DNA from: CAG-1138 sp964495385
Lineage (GTDB): Bacteria; Bacillota; Clostridia; Christensenellales; CAG-917
NCBI GenBank assembly: GCA_964495385.1
Contig: CAZBVO010000009.1
Location: 1-64,000, forward strand
Length of the DNA stretch: 64,000 bases
Direction of reading: 5' to 3'
Of this stretch, positions 42,749 through 50,627 are shown in pieces (position 1 is the first letter of the stretch; the number at the start of each line of letters is the position of its first letter). The notes beneath the pieces were generated by a model that was not told the origin of the DNA, did not search any database, and saw only the letters and a list, made by a program, of their open reading frames with translations. The translations under genes and the position numbers were made by a program.

Positions 42749-44008
42749 TCAGTCTTTTTGTTTTTTGGAAAGCAATTTTTTGAAAAACGGCGTTTTCGGC
42801 TCGGAAGGCGCGTCGTTCTCGGTCGGAGCAGCTGCGGAAACCTCGTCTTTCACAACTTCGTTTATCGGCACGTTTTTGCTGTCGGTAAGAAGATTGATTC
42901 TGGTGTCTGCCGCAAACAGGTGTGCGTTTTGACCGTCAAAGGCAACGCAAATTTTTGCCCCCGGCTCAAGCATTCCCTGCTCGGTCAACGACAGGTCGAC
43001 GGTCGGGATGCGCACTATAAGAGTTTCGTCGGTACCGTCAACCGAAACGTGAAGATGCACTTCGCTTCCCATCATTTCGTTTATAAGAACGGTGCAAGGG
43101 ATTGCAAGCGGATTGTTTTCGTCCGTCAAAACAAAGTGTTCGGGCCTGATTCCGAGATAAATCGGGCCTTCGGCAACGTTACGTTTAAGCAGTTCTGCGC
43201 CTTTATGGCCGCCGATTTCCACCTTTTTGCCAAACGGCGAAACAAAATATTTGCCGCCCTCAAAAACAAGTTCGGATTGCAAAACGTTCATTTTCGGCGC
43301 ACCGATAAATTCGGCCACAAACAGGTTGTCCGGCATTTCGAAAACTTCGGTAGGAGTCCCGACCTGCTGAATGAAACCGTCTTTCATAACGACTATTCTG
43401 TCGCCTAAGGTCATAGCTTCGGTTTGGTCGTGCGTGACGTAGATAAACGTGGTGTCGATTTTTTTGCGAAGCATAATGATTTCAGCACGCATTTGATTTC
43501 GAAGTTTTGCGTCAAGGTTGGACAAAGGTTCGTCCATCAAAAACACTTTGCTGTCTCGAACCATTGCCCTGCCGATGGCCACACGCTGACGCTGACCGCC
43601 CGACAACGCGCTCGGTTTGCGCAGCAAATACTCGGTGATGCCCAAAACTTCGGCGGCTTCTTTGACTCGCCTGTCTATCTCTTCTTTCGGCATTTTTTTC
43701 AACTTGAGATTGAACGCCATGTTTTCATAGACGGTCAGGTGCGGATAAAGCGCATAGTTTTGAAAAACCATTGCGATGTTTCTGTCCTTTGCGTCAAGGT
43801 CGTTTACCACTTCGCCGTCTATTTCGACGGTGCCCTCGCTGATTTCCTCCAATCCGGCAATCATGCGAAGCGTGGTCGATTTGCCACAACCCGACGGGCC
43901 TACAAAAACAATAAATTCCTTGTCCTTAATGTCAAGGTTAAACTCGTGAACGGCAACCACTTCGTTGTCGTATATTTTTTTGACGTTGGTAAGCTTTACA
44001 GAAGCCAT
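42749..44008 (-). CDS. Sugar ABC transporter ATPase, MsmK/UgpC type
   Basis: The protein is 419 residues. Walker A GPSGCGKST, signature LSGGQRQR, MDEPLSNLDAKLR and a C-terminal TOBE region (EGPIYLGIRPEHF) match the multitask ATPases that power several oligosaccharide importers. A further 40-residue acidic/basic tail is unusual. No permeases lie nearby, so it probably serves transporters encoded elsewhere. It is 1 base after malQ. Confidence 0.92.
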   Translation of the reverse strand: MASVKLTNVKKIYDNEVVAVHEFNLDIKDKEFIVFVGPSGCGKSTTLRMIAGLEEISEGTVEIDGEVVNDLDAKDRNIAMVFQNYALYPHLTVYENMAFNLKLKKMPKEEIDRRVKEAAEVLGITEYLLRKPSALSGGQRQRVAIGRAMVRDSKVFLMDEPLSNLDAKLRNQMRAEIIMLRKKIDTTFIYVTHDQTEAMTLGDRIVVMKDGFIQQVGTPTEVFEMPDNLFVAEFIGAPKMNVLQSELVFEGGKYFVSPFGKKVEIGGHKGAELLKRNVAEGPIYLGIRPEHFVLTDENNPLAIPCTVLINEMMGSEVHLHVSVDGTDETLIVRIPTVDLSLTEQGMLEPGAKICVAFDGQNAHLFAADTRINLLTDSKNVPINEVVKDEVSAAAPTENDAPSEPKTPFFKKLLSKKQKD

Positions 44009-44009
44009 T

Positions 44010-45521
44010 TTATTTTCCTCCCGTTATCCGTTTGTTGCGTGCGGTTGCCCGCGTTATGTTTGTTATTTTTGTTTTGAGGGCCTTTGTCGCATATCGAGGC
44101 GAAGCTCGCCAGCACCAGTTGCCCTCGGCCACCGACGGAGTGTTCATTCGTCCCTCCTCGTTGGTCAATCCCATCCAGTCCTGCATAGGCACGACGGCAA
44201 GGTTTGCCTTCGACTCGAAAGCCAGATATATAAGCGATCCCGTACGGCAAACGCCTTTCCGTTGCGGACATTCGGCCAAAAATCTGTCAAGGGTGTCGCC
44301 CGAAAGATTCTTGCACCAGCTGTAAGTGCAATCCGCATCGTGAGTCCCCGTGTATACGACGCAGTTTTCGTTTTTGTAGTTTCGGGGCAGATACTCGCTG
44401 TCGTCGTCGGAAAACGCAAACTGCAGATTTTTCATTCCCGGATATCCCGTGTGCGCCAACAGTTCTCTTACGTCGTCTGTGATAAAGCCCAAATCTTCGG
44501 CGATGATTTTTGCCTTCGGCACGGATAGTTTTATGGCGTCGAACAACTCTGCTCCCGGCCCCTTTTCCCAATGGCCGTAGCGTGCGTTCTCGTGCCCGAA
44601 CGGGACGGAATAGTACCCTGCAAAGCCCCGGAAATGGTCGATACGAACTATATCATACAGTCCAAACGCCCGCTTTACTCGGTCAATCCACCACTTAAAC
44701 CCGCCTTTTTGCATTTTGGCGTAATCGTAAATAGGATTGCCCCAAAGTTGGCCGTCCGGCGCAAACCCGTCGGGCGGACAGCCTGCCACCGTTTTGGGTT
44801 TTAGGTTTTCGTCCAGCAAAAATTGGTCGGGATTGCTCCACACGTCAACGGAGTCGTAGGCAACGTAAATGGGCATATCCCCGATTATTTTGACGTTGCA
44901 CGTCCGCGCATAGCGTCTGACTTCGTCCCATTGCCGAGAAAATTCAAACTGCAAAAATTTCCAAAAATTTGTCTCTTCCGAAAATTCGCCACGGTGCCTT
45001 ACCGCCCTGTCGTAAAACTTAAATTCGTCGTCCCACTCCGACCAGGCGATATGGCCGTTTTTCTCCTTTAATGCCATAAACAGCGCATAATCGTCAAGCC
45101 AAAAACGGTTTTTAAGACAAAACTTTTTGTACTCGGCGTTCGGTTCAAACCTCTCGAAGGCTTTTTTTAGCAGCGGATATCTTTCCGAAAACAGTCTGCC
45201 GTAGTCAACCCGTTCGGAGCAATACTCGGCCGATTTAAGTTCTTCCGAAGTCAGCAATTTTTGCCGTTTCAAATCCTCGAGGTCGATAAAATAAGGGTTG
45301 CCTGCAAAAGAGGCGGGAGATTGATAAGGACTGTCGCCGTAAGCGGTAGGATTCAGTGGCAAAAGTTGCCAGCATTGCGTCCCCGTTTCGTTTAAAAAAT
45401 CCAGCCATTTTCGGCAAGGCTTTCCGAATCCGCCTATGCCGTAGCGTGACGGCAGCGAACTTACTGCCATCAAAATGCCGCTTTTGTGCGAAAAGCCGAA
45501 ATTTTTTTTATAGTCAACCAT
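44010..45521 (-). CDS. malQ: 4-alpha-glucanotransferase
   Basis: The protein is 503 residues (GH77). GDMPIYVAYDSVDVW, IVRIDHFRGF (nucleophile Asp), IIAEDLGFIT (acid/base Glu) and GTHDADC (third Asp) are in order. It transfers glucan chains between maltooligosaccharides. Most relatives have GTHDN at the last motif; here the residue after HD is Ala, a small change. With the downstream ATPase it suggests maltodextrin or glycogen use. Confidence 0.94.
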   Translation of the reverse strand: MVDYKKNFGFSHKSGILMAVSSLPSRYGIGGFGKPCRKWLDFLNETGTQCWQLLPLNPTAYGDSPYQSPASFAGNPYFIDLEDLKRQKLLTSEELKSAEYCSERVDYGRLFSERYPLLKKAFERFEPNAEYKKFCLKNRFWLDDYALFMALKEKNGHIAWSEWDDEFKFYDRAVRHRGEFSEETNFWKFLQFEFSRQWDEVRRYARTCNVKIIGDMPIYVAYDSVDVWSNPDQFLLDENLKPKTVAGCPPDGFAPDGQLWGNPIYDYAKMQKGGFKWWIDRVKRAFGLYDIVRIDHFRGFAGYYSVPFGHENARYGHWEKGPGAELFDAIKLSVPKAKIIAEDLGFITDDVRELLAHTGYPGMKNLQFAFSDDDSEYLPRNYKNENCVVYTGTHDADCTYSWCKNLSGDTLDRFLAECPQRKGVCRTGSLIYLAFESKANLAVVPMQDWMGLTNEEGRMNTPSVAEGNWCWRASPRYATKALKTKITNITRATARNKRITGGK

Positions 45522-45570
45522 TCTTCCCCTCTGTCTGTGACACGAAATTTGCCATTCGGTCGCCTACTAT

Positions 45571-45599
45571 ATTTTATCTTTTTAGTTTGCTCTTGTCAA
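45571..45599 (-). promoter_or_regulatory. Promoter of malQ-ATPase
   Basis: On the minus strand TTGACA (45599-45594) and TAAAAT (45576-45571) have a 17-base spacer. Confidence 0.82.
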
Positions 45600-45680
45600 T
45601 ATTTATCCGCAATACAACAAAATTTAACCGCCGACAACGTCGATTTTTGTTGCCACGGCGGTTTCGGACAAAAGTTTAAA

Positions 45681-45709
45681 AACAAAAATGCGTCGCAAAG
45701 CAACGCATT
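45681..45709 (-). terminator. Terminator after the 74-residue gene
   Basis: The stem AATGCGTTGC/GCGACGCATT on the minus strand is followed by TTTTTGTTTTT. Confidence 0.85.
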
Positions 45710-45716
45710 CCGTTTG

Positions 45717-45941
45717 TTAGTCCATATATTTTTTTACGTTTGTTTTTGCTACTCTTTGAATGTCTTCGGACGTATATTTGCTGTCGGCTCCGCCGTTGGT
45801 ATAGAGGAAATACAATCCCTCCGGAGTCACGAAAAGCGTCTCTTCCCAGCCTGACGGGTCGCCGTAGTAACTAAACGTTTTTTTGTTGACAACCGTTGCG
45901 GTGTCGGTGTCGTAAACTTTTTTGCAGATTATCTTTTTCAT
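45717..45941 (-). CDS. Conserved small protein of unknown function
   Basis: The protein is 74 residues, with pattern KKVYDTDTATVV, YYGDPSGWEETLF, GLYFLYTNGGADSKYTSEDI. Similar short proteins occur widely in Bacillota (from memory), with no known function. Ribosome site AAGGAG; it lies 36 bases after the SANT-repeat gene. Confidence 0.72.
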   Translation of the reverse strand: MKKIICKKVYDTDTATVVNKKTFSYYGDPSGWEETLFVTPEGLYFLYTNGGADSKYTSEDIQRVAKTNVKKYMD

Positions 45942-45977
45942 GTTGTTCTCCTTTATGTTTGGAAATTTTGTTGTTTG

Positions 45978-46490
45978 TCAACCGTCAATGAGGCCGAGCT
46001 TTGAAAGTCGACCGATGATGCCCTGCATGCTTCTGCCGTGCGCCTGGGCCAGCTGTTCCAAAGGCATGCCTTCCGAAAATTCATCGGTCAAGGCTTGTTC
46101 TTCTTCCTTGGTCCAGCGTTTGCCACCCGACGGATCGTTTTCTTGCAAAAGGCCTATTTTTGCCAGCCTCGAAATAATGCCCGACCAGCTGCGCTTGTGC
46201 GAATTTGCCATCTGCTCGACCGAAAAGCCCTGTTTTGCCTCTTCCGCAAGCTGCATTTCCTCAAGCGTCGTCCATTTGCGACGCTCGTTGGTGTCGGCAT
46301 CTTTTTCGGCAAACGATTTTTCGCTGCGTTCGACGTCTTCCAACATCTTTGCGGCAATTTCAAGCAATTCTCTGACCTTTTCGTCGGCAAGAATTCCGCC
46401 CTTGTCGGTTTCGCCTGTAAACGGATTTACGCCCCTTGCAAGGCTTTCTACCGCTCGTTTGACTTCGGCGGCGCGTTTAACGTTGTCCAT
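45978..46490 (-). CDS. Protein with two Myb/SANT-like repeats
   Basis: The protein is 170 residues. Residues about 70-115 (RKWTTLEEMQLAEEAKQG...SWSGIISRLAKIGLL) and about 122-168 (KRWTKEEEQALTDEF...SMQGIIGRLSKLGLI) are two matching repeats with the Trp and helix spacing of Myb/SANT DNA-binding folds. The N-terminal part (SLARGVNPFTGE) is shared with other bacterial SANT-like proteins (from memory). A nucleic-acid role is probable. Confidence 0.72.
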   Translation of the reverse strand: MDNVKRAAEVKRAVESLARGVNPFTGETDKGGILADEKVRELLEIAAKMLEDVERSEKSFAEKDADTNERRKWTTLEEMQLAEEAKQGFSVEQMANSHKRSWSGIISRLAKIGLLQENDPSGGKRWTKEEEQALTDEFSEGMPLEQLAQAHGRSMQGIIGRLSKLGLIDG

Positions 46491-46519
46491 AGTAATCTCC
46501 CTATATTAAATACGCCTTA

Positions 46520-46548
46520 ATTATAACCCGTATTCGCACATTTTGCAA
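46520..46548 (-). promoter_or_regulatory. Promoter of the SANT-repeat operon
   Basis: On the minus strand TTGCAA (46548-46543) and TATAAT (46525-46520) have a 17-base spacer. Confidence 0.75.
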
Positions 46549-46688
46549 CAATTTTTTTTATACTTGTTTTTCGCTTGTTTATTTTGCCGTAAACACAACG
46601 GACGCAAGTCCACACGTCTGCCTCAAACGCCACCCGCCCCGACAAACAATTTCGGCTGTCGGTCGCAGACGAATTAAAAAGGTACCGT
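46549..46688. other. Intergenic stretch, no feature seen
   Basis: Between the SANT-repeat promoter and the small-RNA terminator I find no ribosome site or credible coding frame. Confidence 0.5.
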
Positions 46689-46798
46689 CAAAAAGAAAAC
46701 CGCCCTTTCGGACGGTATAGAAACGGTCGACTATCATTTCTTGTGTGTTCACGACACGCAGTCTAACACTGTTGCTTTGCAACTCTCTTAAAGTCGTC
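46689..46798 (-). ncRNA. Candidate structured small RNA, about 110 nt
   Basis: A perfect promoter at 46805-46833 would start transcription near 46798. The transcript can form hairpins GTTGC-AAA-GCAAC and GTGT-CGTGA-ACAC and ends in a terminator, CCGTCC-GAAA-GGGCGG followed by TTTTCTTTTT (46715-46689). A 52-codon frame beginning ATGATAGTCGACCG lies partly inside but has no ribosome site and runs past the terminator. Confidence 0.6.
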
Positions 46799-46804
46799 AA
46801 GATT

Positions 46805-46833
46805 ATTATAAGAAACAAAATTACAAATGTCAA
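46805..46833 (-). promoter_or_regulatory. Perfect promoter of the candidate small RNA
   Basis: On the minus strand TTGACA (46833-46828) and TATAAT (46810-46805) have a 17-base spacer, with no protein gene downstream. Confidence 0.82.
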
Positions 46834-46903
46834 ATTGTTTCAGCCGCAAAAGGAAAAACGGGTGCTTATTCTTTCAATTTGCGCAAGCTGTTTTTGTAAA
46901 AGG

Positions 46904-46933
46904 TTGACCGATACGGGCAAGTTGTTGTATATT
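46904..46933 (+). promoter_or_regulatory. Promoter of the InlB-repeat lipoprotein gene
   Basis: TTGACC (46904-46909) and TATATT (46928-46933) have an 18-base spacer; GAGGGG precedes the ATG. Confidence 0.7.
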
Positions 46934-46964
46934 ATTGTTGAAAAACAAAGTTTTGAGGGGAAAC

Positions 46965-48449
46965 ATGAAAAAATCAGCCACGATAATTGCGATAATTTTT
47001 GCGGCACTAAGCCTTTTTGCGTGCAACAAAGTGCCGTCTAAAGACACCGTTTACAACGTTTCGGGCAGTCTGGTTTGCGCCGAGGGTGCAATTGCCGGGG
47101 CAGAAATATCGGTGAACGGCCAAAAGTACGGCACCACCGACGAAAACGGTGGGTTTCGCCTCGACAACGTCAAAGCGGAATCGGTGATTTCCTTCACAAA
47201 ACACGGTTACAACATTCCGCCAATCACCGTAACGTCTTCACGCAAAAACGTCGTGGTGTTTGGCATAAAACTTTTTGAACTGACACTCAGGGCCGCTCCG
47301 TCCGACGGCGGAACGGTAAGGGCAACGAACGGCGACACTGTCAACGGCTACACTTTGACCGCACAAGCAAACGACGGATATGCTTTCACAAAATGGGTTT
47401 CAGACAGCGATTTTGAAACAACAAGTCCCGAATTTGATTTTACACTGTCGGCAAACACTACTTTTACGGCAGTTTTCGAGCGCATTGTTTGTGACGTGCA
47501 AATAACCTCCGACCACAAAAACCTAACAAGCGGAAGCGGCAGATACCAAAAGGGCGAAACCGCAAGTTTGGTTGCCGAAGATTCGGAAGAATACGAGTTT
47601 TGCCATTGGACAAAAAACGGCACGGTGGTTTGTACGGACAAAACATACTCGTTTACAGTAACCGAGGACGCTACGGTTGAGGCGGTGTTTTTGAAACATT
47701 TGACTTTCACCGAGTTTTCCGTTTCCGAAAACACTCTTACTTGGCAAACAGACACGAGTGCCGAAAGCAAAATTTTTATTGACGGCAAACTTGTTTCGGT
47801 AACTTCCGAAAACCAATGTGATTTGTCGGCGTTTTGCGCAAATTCGGGGACTTACGACATCGAAGTCGTTTGCACCGCAGAAGGTTGCGGTTCGGCCCGA
47901 AAGAGCATCACTTACACCCTTGCCCTGCCGATTTCCACTCCTTACAACGTCGGGGTTCAATTTGACGACAAAATCTATTTGTCGTTTTCTCGGATAAACT
48001 CGGCAATCGACTACGAAATTTACGTAGGAAACACCAAGATTTGCACGTCCGCCTATCCGTCGCTTACGACTTATTCGACAAACAGCGTTCGCTTCGAGCT
48101 GGACGATTTTCTGACCGAGGGCAAACAAACCAAAATCTGCGTTGTCGCCATCGCCCCCGAAGGCAGAAAAAACAGCTCGCCGTCCGAAAGCATTTTCGTA
48201 ACTTTTGAGGGGAAACTTTCGCCGCCGCAATTTGCCGTCGAAAACCGCGTTTTGACCTTCGTCAGACAGCCGAACACACGGTATAAATTGTCCGTAAACG
48301 GAGTTGTCATACCGCTGGCCGACAACCAATGCTCGGTCGATTTGTCCGAGTACGTCACCGACAACGGCAGTTACACCGTTTCGCTTACCGCTTGGGCCGA
48401 CGGCTACAAATCGGCCGTTACCGAAAAAACCGTTCATTTTCAAAACTAA
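46965..48449 (+). CDS. Lipoprotein with carboxypeptidase-like, InlB and Fn3-like modules
   Basis: The protein is 494 residues from the ATG at 46965. Lipobox SLFAC; residues about 30-95 form a CarboxypepD_reg-like beta-sandwich (IAGAEISVNGQKYGTTDENGGFRLDNV); two divergent InlB-type repeats follow (GYAFTKWVSDSDFE...FTAVFE and YEFCHWTKNGTVV...VEAVF); the remainder is Fn3-like. A surface binder or scaffold of unknown ligand. Confidence 0.8.
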   Translation: MKKSATIIAIIFAALSLFACNKVPSKDTVYNVSGSLVCAEGAIAGAEISVNGQKYGTTDENGGFRLDNVKAESVISFTKHGYNIPPITVTSSRKNVVVFGIKLFELTLRAAPSDGGTVRATNGDTVNGYTLTAQANDGYAFTKWVSDSDFETTSPEFDFTLSANTTFTAVFERIVCDVQITSDHKNLTSGSGRYQKGETASLVAEDSEEYEFCHWTKNGTVVCTDKTYSFTVTEDATVEAVFLKHLTFTEFSVSENTLTWQTDTSAESKIFIDGKLVSVTSENQCDLSAFCANSGTYDIEVVCTAEGCGSARKSITYTLALPISTPYNVGVQFDDKIYLSFSRINSAIDYEIYVGNTKICTSAYPSLTTYSTNSVRFELDDFLTEGKQTKICVVAIAPEGRKNSSPSESIFVTFEGKLSPPQFAVENRVLTFVRQPNTRYKLSVNGVVIPLADNQCSVDLSEYVTDNGSYTVSLTAWADGYKSAVTEKTVHFQN

Positions 48450-48453
48450 ACAA

Positions 48454-48482
48454 AAAATCCGCACCGAGTGCGGATTTTGTAT
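48454..48482. terminator. Terminator between convergent genes
   Basis: The stem AAAATCCGCA/TGCGGATTTT with loop CCGAG has T runs on both strands. Confidence 0.88.
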
Positions 48483-48483
48483 T

Positions 48484-49437
48484 TTAATAAAACGTTGCCA
48501 CTTCTTCTTCAGGAGCCTCGGCCGCTTCTATCGACTTTATCTCCATAACCGGCCCCTTTTGCCCGTAAGCTTTGTGGTAAGCAAATCCGATTACGCCCGT
48601 TACCGTAACCCAGTCCTTATCCTGAAATTCGACGGGCGTTTTGCTTTTTGAAATCATCCCGTAAAATTGAATGTCGGCCTCACAGCATTGCATAATGTAC
48701 CGCCCGATGGCCACTTCGCTGTCCGGCAATTTTTTGTCGTGAGCGACCATGCCTTTGAACCGAACGGTTTTGCCGACATATTTTTTCACGTCGTCCGACA
48801 AGTCTGCGTACCAAATTGCAAAATCTCTGTCCGAAATTTCAACGACGGGTGCGTTTACGTCAAACGGCAACGGATCGACGATATCGTCCATTTTTACACG
48901 TCCCTCGACGTCCTCGTAAACAATTTCGCATTGGCGAGAAATTGCCCTGACCACCTTGTGGAACGGCATCACGTCGCCGCAAGATTCAAATCGGTTGAAA
49001 ACAACCAAGTCGGCAATCTGTATTTTTTCGTAAACCAGTTGACGCATATTTTGGTTGTAGTTCATAAAGGAAGATGCGTCGAACAGCGACATTATTTGCG
49101 CCACGGCCCACTCTTCCGGCAACGAACCGAACAAAGTGTCGATGCCCCACACTCCGTTGTACTCTATCATAACCTTGCCGAAATTGTGCTTTTGTTGCAA
49201 ATCGGCCAAAAATTCCGGCGTCAACGATTCTTCGTCCGAAACCGGAACCACCACAACGTCCTTAACCTGAAACTTGTCGGGTTCGTATTCTGTTTCGCCC
49301 TCTTCGCAAACCAGCAAAAGTGTTTTTTCGCCCGTGTCGAAACGTTTGTCGCTAAGAGTGTCTTGTATAAAAGTGCTTTTTCCGCTCTCCAAAAAACCTA
49401 AAAATACATAGGTCGGAACTTCTGTGTATCTTTTCAT
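48484..49437 (-). CDS. CobW/G3E-type GTPase fused to a YcgQ-like C-terminal domain
   Basis: The protein is 317 residues. The N-terminal half has FLGFLESGKST (P-loop; Glu in place of Ala), VMIEYNGVWGID and VVFNRF, as in G3E GTPases. The C-terminal 130 residues (VEISDRDFAIWYADLSDDVKKYVGKTVRFKGMVAHD) resemble the domain at the end of TIGR03943/YcgQ proteins. It lacks the CxCC motif of its neighbour. It begins 1 base after the other GTPase gene, and both probably serve zinc handling (inference). Confidence 0.75.
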   Translation of the reverse strand: MKRYTEVPTYVFLGFLESGKSTFIQDTLSDKRFDTGEKTLLLVCEEGETEYEPDKFQVKDVVVVPVSDEESLTPEFLADLQQKHNFGKVMIEYNGVWGIDTLFGSLPEEWAVAQIMSLFDASSFMNYNQNMRQLVYEKIQIADLVVFNRFESCGDVMPFHKVVRAISRQCEIVYEDVEGRVKMDDIVDPLPFDVNAPVVEISDRDFAIWYADLSDDVKKYVGKTVRFKGMVAHDKKLPDSEVAIGRYIMQCCEADIQFYGMISKSKTPVEFQDKDWVTVTGVIGFAYHKAYGQKGPVMEIKSIEAAEAPEEEVATFY

Positions 49438-49438
49438 A

Positions 49439-50578
49439 TTAAACTCCGAAAAGTTCTGCCAGTTTGTGCTCGTCCAGCTGTTGACCGATAACGCACAGCC
49501 TGCCCGTCACGTCGCTTGCACCGCGGCGGACGTCCGGTTCGTCAGGAATGTAGTCGAAATGCAACCATTCGCCGTCGAAAGCGTCCACAATGCCTTTTGC
49601 CCTTATGACAAATCCGTATTCGCCGCTTTCGAGTGCGTTGAGAATGCCGACTATTTCGCCTTCGCTGAATTTTTTGCCCGTTTCTACACCCCAGCTCGAG
49701 AAAACCTCGTCGGCGTGATGGTGGTGATGATGTTCATGCTCGCCGTCGTGATGATGTCCGCAACAGCACTCCTCGTCATCGTCATGATGGTGATGATGGC
49801 AATGTTCGTGCTCGCCGTCATGGTGATGTCCGCAGCAGCACTCTTCGTCATCGTCGTGGTGGTGATGGTGGTGTTCGTGCTCCTCGTCGTGGTGATGTCC
49901 GCAGCAGCACTCTTCGTCATCGTCATGATGGTGATGGTGTCCGTGCTTTGCCTCTTCTTCAAGAAGCTCCAATTCGCCGCTTAGCGTACGGCCGTGCTCC
50001 ATGGCTTCCACAATTTTATCGCCCGACAACTTGCTCCATTCGGTGGTGACCAACGTGGAAACGCCGTTGACTTCTTTTATCATTTTTACGGCATTTTCCA
50101 GTTTTTCGGCCGTGCATTTGTCGGCATGGCTCAAAACGATGCATTTTGCGTTGGCAATTTGATCGGCAAAAAATTCGCCGAAGTTTTTCATATACATTTT
50201 GCATTTTGCGGCATCCACAACCGTGGTTGCGGTGTTGATGTACGCTCCGTCGATTTTTGCCTCCAGTGCGGCGTTGATGACGTCGCTCAATTTGCCGACG
50301 CCGGACGGCTCGATAATGATGCGGTCCGGAGAATACTTTTCGGCAACGTCGTGAAGGGCCTTTTTAAAATCACCCACCAAACTGCAACAAATGCAACCGC
50401 TGTTGATTTCGTTGATTTGAATGCCGCTTTCTTTCAAAAAGCCGCCGTCTACGCCAATTTCACCAAATTCGTTTTCAACCAAAACGACCTTCTCGCCCGC
50501 ATAGACTTCCTTGATAAGTTTTTTGATGAGCGTTGTTTTACCTGCGCCCAAAAACCCTGAAAAAATGTCAATTTTCAT
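49439..50578 (-). CDS. CobW-family GTPase with His/Cys-rich metal-binding repeats
   Basis: The protein is 379 residues. P-loop GFLGAGKTT, NEFGEIGVD, the metal motif SGCICC, IIEPSGVG and LSHADKC place it with G3E zinc metallochaperones (ZNG1/YeiR/CobW). Residues about 210-290 contain three units of 23-24 residues: DDDEECCCGHHHDGEHEHHHHHH and close variants, giving some 35 His and 9-10 Cys. It should bind many zinc ions and deliver metal to a client enzyme. Ribosome site AGAGGCG. Confidence 0.88.
   Translation of the reverse strand: MKIDIFSGFLGAGKTTLIKKLIKEVYAGEKVVLVENEFGEIGVDGGFLKESGIQINEINSGCICCSLVGDFKKALHDVAEKYSPDRIIIEPSGVGKLSDVINAALEAKIDGAYINTATTVVDAAKCKMYMKNFGEFFADQIANAKCIVLSHADKCTAEKLENAVKMIKEVNGVSTLVTTEWSKLSGDKIVEAMEHGRTLSGELELLEEEAKHGHHHHHDDDEECCCGHHHDEEHEHHHHHHDDDEECCCGHHHDGEHEHCHHHHHDDDEECCCGHHHDGEHEHHHHHHADEVFSSWGVETGKKFSEGEIVGILNALESGEYGFVIRAKGIVDAFDGEWLHFDYIPDEPDVRRGASDVTGRLCVIGQQLDEHKLAELFGV
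49700..49945. repeat. Tandem repeat coding the His/Cys units
   Basis: The segment GATGTCCGCAGCAGCAC recurs at intervals of 72 and 69 bases, matching units of 24 and 23 residues. The copies are nearly identical in DNA as well as in protein, so the array could expand or shrink by recombination. Confidence 0.88.
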
Positions 50579-50627
50579 TTATATCGCCTCTTTAAATTAT
50601 TTTTATTATTATGTCCGAAATCGGTTT

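Noticed and set aside
46579..46833. 84-codon minus-strand frame in the small-RNA gap
   Set aside because: It begins inside the promoter -35 box, has no ribosome site and runs through the terminator hairpin.
49700..49945. Regular repeats as a CRISPR array
   Set aside because: The repeats are contiguous, of 69-72 bases, and code for His/Cys units in frame; there are no spacers or cas genes.
49424..49984. Hydrophobic Val/Met-rich frame opposite the His repeats
   Set aside because: It is the complement of His/Asp codons; the sense frame has intact GTPase motifs.
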